From an uncultured Bacteroidales bacterium (GTDB lineage Bacteria > Bacteroidota > Bacteroidia > Bacteroidales > FEN-979): a DNA stretch of 33,589 nt. The notes under the pieces were generated by a model. The model ran no database searches and had not been told where the DNA came from. It saw only the letters and a list, made by a program, of their open reading frames with translations. The position numbers and the translations under genes are program-made. The stretch covers positions 1-33,589 of the forward strand of contig CAIYES010000410.1 in the NCBI GenBank assembly GCA_903925275.1. Direction: 5' to 3'. Shown here one piece after another: positions 8,675 to 15,743 of the stretch (position 1 is its first letter; every line of letters starts with the position of its first letter).

Positions 8675-8828
8675 GGTAATTTATATTGACGTTTAATTTT
8701 AATTGATTAGTCCCTCATTATAGTTTGATCTTGCCCCAAAAAGATTAACAGAAGAAAAGTGCTAATTTTAAGCGTTCATCTGCAAGAAAAGTATCTTTAA
8801 ATCTGTTTGATCATTTTGAGTAATTAAG

Positions 8829-10865
8829 TTAGTTTTTCAGCAATTTGGTTACGAATATTTTTTTTTCGGTTGATAATCTTACAAAATAAATCCCTGGTCT
8901 CAGCCGGGTGATATCAATCCTTTCCCCTAGATCGCTTATCGTTTTTCGCATCACTTCCTGCCCGGTCAGTGTGAAAACAGTGAGTAGACCATCCTTTACA
9001 GTTGATGATCCATCCAGGGTAAAAGAGTTCCCGGCAGGATTCGGGAAAATCCTGAAATCCGGCTTAGCTGCCACTTTCCCTGGCAGCGAAGATGATCCGC
9101 CGCTGGTAGTTTTCAGGATTGTACCGTAGGTCCCAACTGCATACCCCGTAAGCGTATCGGTGAAATAAATTGAAAATAAACTTTCGGTACAGGTTCCTGC
9201 ATTGTGCGCTATCCAGGTATCGCCGCCGTCGTTTGTTTCCAACACAATTCCGCCTTCTCCCGAAATATAACCTGTTCGTTTACCGGGAAAGCAGACAGAA
9301 AGGAGCCGGATTCTGAGTCCGTCCGGAGCCCGGTTGCTCCAGGTCTGGCCTCCGTCAATCGTTCTCAGGATCGTTCCATAATCCCCGACTGCAGTACCGG
9401 ACAACCCATCGTTAAAACAAACCGAAAACAGGGTTTTTGAAGAACCCGAAATACCAGGATTCCAGGAAATGCCTCCGTCATTTGTACTGATTACCAGTCC
9501 TCCGCCGCCAACAGCACATCCATGTGCAGCGTCGGTAAACCAGACAGAGGTCAGGTAGTGCCCAATCCCCGAAGACTGCAGATACCAGGTATCCCCGCCG
9601 TCCATGCTTTTCAAAATACCTCCGTCACCCACGGCATATCCTGTATTTGCATCCGGGAAACAGACCGCATTAAGAAGTGGGAGAACCTCCGATGAACGGG
9701 TTGTCCAATTTAAACCTCCATCGGTCGTTTTCATCACGTTACCGTACCCGCCAACAACACACCCTGTAGTTGAACCGGTAAAGAAGATCCCATTGCACGA
9801 GCTTGTTGAAAGTAACGGGAGTTTGCTCCACACCGTTCCGCCATTATTCGTTTTATAAATAGTCCCGTTATAGGTTGATGCATAGCCGGTTTGTTTATCC
9901 GGGAAATGGACCGAAAAAAACCAATCGGAAACCCCGGAGGATAAAGTAAACCAATGGGAACCTCCATCGCTGGTTTTAATTACCGTACCATCCTCTCCAA
10001 CCGCAACACCTGTATTTGCATCTGTAAAGTGAACTTCATACAAACTTCTTGATGTCCCCGACACCTGGAGGTTCCATGTCTGGCCTGCATCCATTGTTTT
10101 CAGGATCCATCCCTCATAACCCACTGCGTAGCCGGTATTTTTATCAGGGAAGCAGAGATAGTTGGCATAACTGGATAATGTCTTTAAGCTCCAGTTCTTC
10201 CCTCCGTCAGTTGTTTTATAAATTCCTGAACTGGCTGTAGCATACCCGGTATCGATGCCGGTGAAGCAGAGCGAAGCGATGGGTTCCGAATAAGTGAGCG
10301 GACGGCTTACCCAGGTAGCACCACCGTCGTTAGTTCTGAGCAATACCCCGGCAAAGCCTGCCACATAACCGTTATCAGGATCAATAAAATTGAGGGCAAA
10401 GAGTTTGTATGTGGTGCCGGAATTGAGTTTACTCCACGTTGTGCCACCATCGTTTGTTTTCAGGAGGATTCCTTCGTCGCCTGCTGCATAACCGGTATTC
10501 TCATCGACAAAATCAATGGAATAAAGTGCTTTCGTAGTTCCCGAGGCCAGGTGCTGCCATGAATCGCCTCCATCGTCTGTTTTCAGGATGGTACCGCCTT
10601 CTCCGGAACAATATCCGGATTGAGGCGAACAGAAACAAACAGCGTACAAGGATGCAGTCGTTGCGCATTTCTGTGTTACCCAGGTCATGCCACCGTCACC
10701 TGTCTTGACAATGGTCCCGCAATCCCCCACAGAATACCCGGTCATTCCATCAGCAAAGGATACCGACTGCAGGTTGTTACCAGTTGGGAGAGGATTCTTC
10801 CACATCCATTGGGAAAAGAGTGTGACCGGCAGGAATCCGATCAGGAAAAGTATCACTGTTTTCAT
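8829..10865 (-). CDS. YCF48-like/BNR-type propeller T9SS protein
   Basis: A 678-residue exported protein with signal peptide MKTVILFLIGFLPVTLFSQ. It then has about 14 repeats of ~42 residues, each with a version of 'TGYAVGxxGTILKTxDGGxTW', the signature of YCF48/HCF136-like and BNR beta-propeller repeats. The aromatic Trp after the Asp-Gly-Gly turn is conserved in nearly every repeat. The last ~75 residues ('FRIFPNPAGNSFTLDG', 'GIYFVRLSTEKK') are a textbook T9SS type A sorting domain. Fourteen repeats would make one long or two adjacent propellers. The protein is presumably a surface or secreted binding protein; a photosystem role, as for plant HCF136, does not apply. The gene is followed by the frameshifted PID-CTERM-like gene. 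Confidence 0.9.
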   Translation of the reverse strand: MKTVILFLIGFLPVTLFSQWMWKNPLPTGNNLQSVSFADGMTGYSVGDCGTIVKTGDGGMTWVTQKCATTASLYAVCFCSPQSGYCSGEGGTILKTDDGGDSWQHLASGTTKALYSIDFVDENTGYAAGDEGILLKTNDGGTTWSKLNSGTTYKLFALNFIDPDNGYVAGFAGVLLRTNDGGATWVSRPLTYSEPIASLCFTGIDTGYATASSGIYKTTDGGKNWSLKTLSSYANYLCFPDKNTGYAVGYEGWILKTMDAGQTWNLQVSGTSRSLYEVHFTDANTGVAVGEDGTVIKTSDGGSHWFTLSSGVSDWFFSVHFPDKQTGYASTYNGTIYKTNNGGTVWSKLPLLSTSSCNGIFFTGSTTGCVVGGYGNVMKTTDGGLNWTTRSSEVLPLLNAVCFPDANTGYAVGDGGILKSMDGGDTWYLQSSGIGHYLTSVWFTDAAHGCAVGGGGLVISTNDGGISWNPGISGSSKTLFSVCFNDGLSGTAVGDYGTILRTIDGGQTWSNRAPDGLRIRLLSVCFPGKRTGYISGEGGIVLETNDGGDTWIAHNAGTCTESLFSIYFTDTLTGYAVGTYGTILKTTSGGSSSLPGKVAAKPDFRIFPNPAGNSFTLDGSSTVKDGLLTVFTLTGQEVMRKTISDLGERIDITRLRPGIYFVRLSTEKKIFVTKLLKN

Positions 10866-11037
10866 AAAACGGATTTTGATGTATGGTTAATATGGTCTAC
10901 CTAAATTGCACCAATGAAAATTATGCACAAATGGAAAATCCCGTACAGGTGAAATTTCGCTGGCATGATTGATCTCAATCAATTAATATTTTGCATATTG
11001 TATTGCTAATTTAAATATTTTTTCAATGTTATCCTCC

Positions 11038-11314
11038 ATGGCAAAGAAAATAGTCAGTAAATCACAAAATAACCGGAAAAAAACCGAAAACGAAGGCTGA
11101 AAAGGTCAGTAAAAGGAGAACCCCCGGTACAAGAAGGATGACAATTGAAATACTTAATTATCCGGATAAATTAAATTCCGTCCCTCCTATTGTCAGTCCC
11201 GTCAGGGACACAATATTGGTAGAACAAGAAATGGCCATTTCCATTTTCAGTCCCGTCAGGGACGAAATGTTGACAGAGATCCTGACACGTTATGTGAAGA
11301 TAAATGTTCAATAA
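11038..11314 (+). pseudogene. Possible decayed small basic-protein gene
   Basis: ATG at 11038 opens a short basic frame (MAKKIVSKSQNNRKK...) that stops at 11100. Removing one A from the seven-A run near 11077-11083 joins it to a second frame. That frame reads KPKTKAEKVSKRRTPGTRR, then 'MTIEILNYPDKLNS', and runs to the stop at 11312-11314, about 91 residues in all. The Lys/Arg-rich first part resembles the tail of a small nucleic-acid-binding protein. The later part reads through both GTCCCGTCAGGGAC repeats as 'SPVRD', which argues that this section is repeat insertion rather than old coding sequence. No ribosome site is obvious. It may be a remnant or chance. Confidence 0.3.
11190..11275. repeat. 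Two copies of palindrome GTCCCGTCAGGGAC
   Basis: Identical 14-bp palindromes (5-bp stem GTCCC/GGGAC, loop GTCA) lie at 11196-11209 and 11250-11263, both preceded by CA and both in the same orientation with a 54-bp period. The first is followed by ACAATATTGGTAGAA and the second by GAAATGTTGACAGA, so the flanks are related too. The layout is that of a REP-like dispersed intergenic element. Confidence 0.7.
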
Positions 11315-11431
11315 TGATTGCTATCTGAAAATTATGTGGAAGAAAAAACCATGTGAAAACCCTCATGAATAGCGAATTATCATGATGCATATTTATTCCC
11401 GGATCTTGAGAATTACTGAAATAACAAGGTG

Positions 11432-14400
11432 TCAGTTGGTTTTCAGGGTGAATGAAAATGTGCTTCCGGTACCTGGGGTGCTGGAAACCCAGATTGTACC
11501 TCCGTTTTTAACGATGAAATCTTTACAAAGGATCAGTCCCAACCCTGTTCCCGTTTCATTAGCCGTGCCTTTGATCATGGTCCGCTGTTCGATTTTAAAC
11601 AAATTCTCCAGGGTAGCAGGTGGTATCCCCATTCCGTTATCGTTCACAGAAACCAGAATGGTATCCGGATCCTGCAGCTCAATGTCTATAATGATCGTTC
11701 CTTCGGGATACGTAAATTTCAATGCGTTGGAGATCAGGTTCCTGATCACTGTGCTGACCATGTTCCGGTCGGCAAAAACCTGAAAATCCTTTGTGCATTT
11801 ATTTATCAACGTAATACTTTTGCTTTGTGCTGCTGTTCCAAACAGGCCTAGATTTTCGGCAATGACTTCGCACAAGGGAAAATGTACAGGCTCAAAAGGC
11901 AGGCTACCGCGTTGGGAGCGTGCCCAGGTAAGCAGGTTTTCGAGGAGTTCGAATGTTCGTACAGAGGCTGATTTCAGATGGTCAAGTATCTCTCTCCGTT
12001 CTGTTTCAGAGTAAGATGACTCATCATCGGTAAGCAAATCAAGAAAACCAAGAATCGCATTGAAAGGGTTTCTCAGATCATGGGCAATGATTGAAAAAAA
12101 AGTGTCTTTCGCGGCATTGCTTTCAATCAATTGCATTTCCGATTTCCTGAGTTCCCGGGTCCGCAGATTTACCACCTCCTTCAGGTGGTTTTTATGGCGG
12201 TTGACCAGGATGAACCTGGCCGCTATGTAAATCATTCCTGAGAAGAAGATCAGGGCGAGGGAGATGAACCACCAGCGAAGCCAGAAAGGCGGAAGAATGG
12301 TCAGGGTGGCCGAAACCACCGGATCGCTCCAGGTGCCGACTGAGTTCCGTGCTTTCAGGAAAAAACGGTAAGACCCCGGACGGAGGTTATTGAATACGTA
12401 GCGGTTCCCGGTGTACGGCAACTCGTTCGACCAGCCGGTGTCAAACCCTTCCAGGTAGTATTTGACAAAGATTTGCCGTTCATTGATCAGGGAGATCACC
12501 CGGGCATTATATGAAATGTCCTCCAAATTGTAGGGAAGTTCCTTGTCCTGGCCGGGGTCAAATGAACTGTTACCGACAACGACAGGGAAAAGTCTAACTT
12601 TTGGTGGAGGAATCTGGCCGGGCAGATAGTCAAATTCAGGCCGGAAAACAGTCAGCCCGTTGTTGGTGCCGAACCAGATATGGTGGTTGCTGTCCATAAA
12701 TCCTGCAGCCCTGTTAATATCCTGACCCGATAATCCGTCGGTTACCGTAAAATGATCCAGGGTCGTTCCATTCCAGCGATAAACGCCGTTATCCGTTCCG
12801 ATCCAAAGGTTTTGCCGGGCGTCTTCGAGAATCCGGTATACGGGTTTGTCTATCATCAATCCATCACGATTCACCCGTTTCAACTCCCGGCCGGCCAGCT
12901 CATATAACCCGGCAGCGGTGCCAACCCATTGTCTTTTCTTTGAATCTGCAAAGAATGCAAATACATTATTTGCCAGATGGTTGTCGGTTGATTTACAGAC
13001 GATAAATTCATTCACGCACATTATGACCAGGCCATAACTGAGGGTTGCCAGATACATCGTATCGTTTGTACCGGGAATAATTTTCCGGATGGTATTGCTG
13101 GTGATGGTACCCATGTCCAATTGCCTGAACAGGCCCTTATTGAATTTGAACAACCCATGCGGGGTACCGGCATAGAGGTTTCCCGACGATGAAAAGGCTA
13201 CTGTAAACACGGCACCGGTCAATCCCTGTTTTTCATGATACCAGGAAACGTGTCTGTTTTTATCGATGAGGGCCAGCCCGAGCGAACTCACGGCAAGCCA
13301 GAGATCTCCGCGGGCATCCTTTTGAATGTCAATAACCCTGGTTTCATAATTTACTTCTGTCCTTACCGGGTCCAGATTAAAACGCGTCATGGTCTTTCCG
13401 TCGTAAAAGGTCAGAGCTCCGTCATGACCAAAAACGTACCGGCCCGGGCTGACCTCAAGGGCCGAAGCAACCTCATTGCCATAGAGACCGTCCTTTTCCG
13501 AGAAATTTGCAAACCGCTCTGATGCGATTTTGGTGATCCCGCGATAGCAGGCGATCCAGGTATTCATTTCCCGGTCGACCAGGACAGAGGTTCCGCCTTC
13601 GGAGATCAATCCGTTGCGCCGGTCAAGTTTCACGGTGCTGTTTGAAGCCTGAGTATAGCAAAAGACTTTAAACATATTCCCAAAATAGACTTTTCCGTTT
13701 CGACCTGCATGCAGGAAACATTTTCGGACTGTTCCATTTACCTGAAGGTGAAAACCGCTGGTGATCATCTTGAACTTACCGTCAGAAAGATAACCAAGCC
13801 AGTCTTCACCGAGCAACCATAGCTTCTTTCCATCACGTACCATGGAAAGGATGATTCCGGTAAGGAGATGTGTGCCGGAATACTGAACGGGCTTTATAAT
13901 GCCTTTGCTGAGTATGCATAACCCTTTATCGGACGCAATGTATATATCACCACCAAACCCCCGCACGCTACTGATTTTGTTGCTTGGCAATCCATCGGCT
14001 GTGGTATAAAGTTTCCACCGGTTCTCCTTGTATAAAATGAATCCATTATTCTGTGTACCTGCCAGGATAACAGGCGTTCCGTTATCATAGAACACATCAA
14101 GGGAACTGTAATCAGCTTTGAAATCAGAAGGAATTTGCCCATTGGCGTCCATGATCAGCCATTTCGTTCCATCAAACCGTGAAAAAAACAGGGACCCGGT
14201 TTCATTCAGCGCCCAGATGGTTCCCTTTTCATCGATGGTGAGAAAGGCATAACTGGCTAAACGTAATCCGTCGGAGATATTATAATTGTAAAAATGTGTA
14301 CCGTCGTAAGAAGAGATCCCCGACCGGCGACCGATCCAGAGAACCCCGGCCGAATCCTGCACGATGTCGAATATCATGGAGTTAGCCAGGCCATCGGCTT

Positions 14401-14518
14401 CGGTATAGGTGGTGGTTTGATAGCGTTGACCCATTATCTCACCGTCAGCAAGCGGAATCAACAGGAAAAGTGTAATAATAATCCTGAAAACTTTCAGAGA
14501 GATAAGATCATTTTTCAT
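11432..14518 (-). CDS. Propeller/Y_Y_Y sensor histidine kinase
   Basis: A 1028-residue membrane sensor. A signal/anchor segment (~8-24) precedes a long periplasmic region of two-component-regulator-propeller repeats ('DSAGVLWIGRRSGISSYDG', 'DARQNLWIGTDNGVYRWNG' and others, to ~residue 640). A Y_Y_Y beta-sandwich (~665-742) follows, with the usual 'PGSYRFFLKARNSVGTWSD'. Then come a transmembrane helix (~748-772), a short coiled coil, and a HisKA domain with phospho-acceptor His813 in 'IIAHDLRNPFNAI'. The HATPase domain has N-box Asn927/Asn931, the G1 motif DNGMGIP (960-966) and GTGLGL (990-995). The protein ends right after the ATPase domain: it has no receiver and no AraC output domain, unlike the hybrid one-protein regulators with the same sensor. 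A partner regulator must be elsewhere. It likely senses an extracellular ligand such as a glycan. A TAGCTTTG promoter box lies just upstream. Confidence 0.92.
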   Translation of the reverse strand: MKNDLISLKVFRIIITLFLLIPLADGEIMGQRYQTTTYTEADGLANSMIFDIVQDSAGVLWIGRRSGISSYDGTHFYNYNISDGLRLASYAFLTIDEKGTIWALNETGSLFFSRFDGTKWLIMDANGQIPSDFKADYSSLDVFYDNGTPVILAGTQNNGFILYKENRWKLYTTADGLPSNKISSVRGFGGDIYIASDKGLCILSKGIIKPVQYSGTHLLTGIILSMVRDGKKLWLLGEDWLGYLSDGKFKMITSGFHLQVNGTVRKCFLHAGRNGKVYFGNMFKVFCYTQASNSTVKLDRRNGLISEGGTSVLVDREMNTWIACYRGITKIASERFANFSEKDGLYGNEVASALEVSPGRYVFGHDGALTFYDGKTMTRFNLDPVRTEVNYETRVIDIQKDARGDLWLAVSSLGLALIDKNRHVSWYHEKQGLTGAVFTVAFSSSGNLYAGTPHGLFKFNKGLFRQLDMGTITSNTIRKIIPGTNDTMYLATLSYGLVIMCVNEFIVCKSTDNHLANNVFAFFADSKKRQWVGTAAGLYELAGRELKRVNRDGLMIDKPVYRILEDARQNLWIGTDNGVYRWNGTTLDHFTVTDGLSGQDINRAAGFMDSNHHIWFGTNNGLTVFRPEFDYLPGQIPPPKVRLFPVVVGNSSFDPGQDKELPYNLEDISYNARVISLINERQIFVKYYLEGFDTGWSNELPYTGNRYVFNNLRPGSYRFFLKARNSVGTWSDPVVSATLTILPPFWLRWWFISLALIFFSGMIYIAARFILVNRHKNHLKEVVNLRTRELRKSEMQLIESNAAKDTFFSIIAHDLRNPFNAILGFLDLLTDDESSYSETERREILDHLKSASVRTFELLENLLTWARSQRGSLPFEPVHFPLCEVIAENLGLFGTAAQSKSITLINKCTKDFQVFADRNMVSTVIRNLISNALKFTYPEGTIIIDIELQDPDTILVSVNDNGMGIPPATLENLFKIEQRTMIKGTANETGTGLGLILCKDFIVKNGGTIWVSSTPGTGSTFSFTLKTN

Positions 14519-14534
14519 AAATCCGTATCGGCTT

Positions 14535-14542
14535 CAAAGCTA
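14535..14542 (-). promoter_or_regulatory. Bacteroidota -7 box for the sensor kinase
   Basis: On the minus strand this reads TAGCTTTG, a full match to TAnnTTTG, 16 bp before the kinase start at 14518. It supports that start and implies a very short leader. Confidence 0.5.
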
Positions 14543-14727
14543 CATCATTTCCGGCAGACAAATAATAACATCATGCTGTTTCCGGCTTTATCTGACTTTT
14601 CATGATATAAACAGGAAATTAAACCCGGATATTGTATTTTGACGGATTTTCCCAACCGCTCAAAGGAAAAAAAAATGTCAATCGCTTATTATTTACGTTA
14701 ATACGTAGATTGCTCGGTTTAATTATC

Positions 14728-14735
14728 TATCTTTG
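14728..14735 (+). promoter_or_regulatory. Bacteroidota -7 box for the RRM gene
   Basis: TATCTTTG matches TAnnTTTG, with a TTGC element ~15 bp upstream (14710) that could serve as the -33 box. It places transcription start near 14742 and so defines a leader of about 135-140 nt before the RRM start. Confidence 0.6.
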
Positions 14736-14878
14736 CACCGGCTTTTGAATATTCAGAGATCCACAAGGCAAGCCATTCAGTCGTTATTACCTCCTCGAAG
14801 TTGTATCGCCGCCGGTTCCTTCTCGTGATTGAAGCTTAGAATCACCAGCCATCCAGTATTCATTCACTAAATAATTAC
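14736..14878 (+). promoter_or_regulatory. Long 5' leader of the RNA-binding protein gene
   Basis: About 140 nt lie between the promoter box and the ATG, long for this window where other leaders are ~15-50 nt. The leader contains ACCTCCT (14789-14795), identical to the anti-Shine-Dalgarno core of 16S rRNA. ACCGGC (14737-14742) can pair with GCCGGT (14811-14816), and there is an imperfect palindrome GATTGAAGCTTAGAATC. There is no Shine-Dalgarno before the ATG (ACTAAATAATTAC). These features suggest a structured, possibly autoregulatory leader bound by the RRM protein itself; that role is inference. Confidence 0.4.
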
Positions 14879-15271
14879 ATGAAAAACATTTTTGTATCAA
14901 ATTTGAGTTTCAGGATCAACGATGAGGATCTGAAACAGGCGTTTGCTGACTATGGAGCCGTAAATTCAGCTAAAGTTATTAAAGACAATTTTTCGGGAAG
15001 GTCAAGGGGATTTGGCTTTGTGGAAATGACAAATGATGAAGAGGCAGCTAAGGCCATTGAAGAATTAAACAATGCCGAATTCGACGGTAAAGTGATGACC
15101 GTTTCGGAAGCACGCCCCAAAACCGACCGTAAACCCGGTGGTTTCAGCGATTCACGCGGCGGTGGCGGCGGATATGGTGGTGGAAATTCACGCGGCGGCA
15201 GCGGCGGCGGCGGAAGAGACAGTGGCGGAAGAGACAGTGGCGGACGCGGTGGTTTCAAAAAAAGATTTTAA
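14879..15271 (+). CDS. RRM RNA-binding protein with Gly-rich tail
   Basis: A 130-residue cytoplasmic protein. Residues 1-80 form one RNA-recognition motif, with RNP2 IFVSNL (4-9) and RNP1 RGFGFVEM (43-50), including the two RNA-stacking Phe residues. The remaining ~45 residues are a low-complexity Gly/Ser/Arg tail with repeats such as RDSGGRDSGGRGG and a basic end KKRF. Small RRM-Gly proteins of this layout are common in Bacteroidota, where they are regarded as cold-shock-type or post-transcriptional regulators standing in for missing Hfq. It is a single-gene unit with its own promoter and a long leader. Confidence 0.93.
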   Translation: MKNIFVSNLSFRINDEDLKQAFADYGAVNSAKVIKDNFSGRSRGFGFVEMTNDEEAAKAIEELNNAEFDGKVMTVSEARPKTDRKPGGFSDSRGGGGGYGGGNSRGGSGGGGRDSGGRDSGGRGGFKKRF

Positions 15272-15662
15272 TACCCGATTTACTTTTCCAGGCTAAATTC
15301 GTAAGTGCCTTCAAGATTTTTTCATAATATTGTTTATGGAAAAACAGGCACTTATGAATAAAGCCATTTTTATTTTTCACCCCTACCATTCCTCATTTTT
15401 CTGTGCTTTCCGACAAGCAAAAACAGCGATTAGCAAACCCGGCGCTTTCATAAGCCCGATACCCCGTCCGGTCGAAAAATCCACTTTATTCCCCTCCTCT
15501 TATTCCATGTTAACCCTGCTCTCCGTAAAGGAGCTGATCAAACATTTGTGTCATTGTACCACCAATGAAATCAACCATCATGCCCAAAAGTGACGGCTGT
15601 ACCGGGAAATTAATAATTAATAATTAATAATTATTAATTTATCAACCATTCATCATCATATT

Positions 15663-15726
15663 AGCACATTAGCACATTATCACATCATCACATTATCACA
15701 TCAGCACATTATCACATCAGCACATT
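15663..15726. repeat. Eight-unit 8-bp tandem array
   Basis: Eight head-to-tail copies of A(G/T)CACAT(T/C) run without interruption and end 17 bp before the A2M start codon. Two alternating variants (AGCACATT and ATCACATC) are mixed. The array lies immediately upstream of the AAGGAG ribosome site. Confidence 0.85.
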
Positions 15727-15730
15727 AATT

Positions 15731-15736
15731 AAGGAG
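15731..15736 (+). promoter_or_regulatory. Strong ribosome-binding site of the A2M gene
   Basis: AAGGAG sits 7 bp before ATG 15744. It is the clearest Shine-Dalgarno sequence in the window, where most starts have none, and it fixes this start. Confidence 0.6.
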
Positions 15737-15743
15737 CTTTGTT

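Larger units (their letters stand above)
10866..11431. other. Intergenic region with palindromes and a decayed small ORF
   Basis: This 566-bp gap between two minus-strand genes contains a degenerate plus-strand reading frame (11038-11314) and two copies of a GTCCC/GGGAC palindrome. Otherwise it is AT-rich without clear signals. Confidence 0.6.
15272..15743. other. Intergenic region with simple repeats
   Basis: This 472-bp gap contains an 87-codon plus-strand ORF (15330-15593) that I do not believe in, an AT-rich block of three TTAATAA units closed by an inverted TTATTAA (15610-15640), and an 8-bp tandem array (15663-15726). No clear promoter box was found for the downstream gene. Confidence 0.6.

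Noticed and set aside
9000..10800. Strong nucleotide periodicity that might be taken for a DNA repeat array
   Set aside because: The ~125-bp period follows the ~42-residue YCF48-like protein repeats of the gene at 8829-10865, so it is coding.
8829..10865. Photosystem assembly factor
   Set aside because: YCF48-like repeats are shared with many secreted propellers, and the signal peptide and T9SS domain place this protein on the cell surface.
15330..15593. An 87-codon plus-strand ORF after the RRM gene
   Set aside because: It has no ribosome site or promoter box, an unnatural mix of Phe/His/Cys/Pro, and lies in a gap full of simple repeats; I read it as chance.
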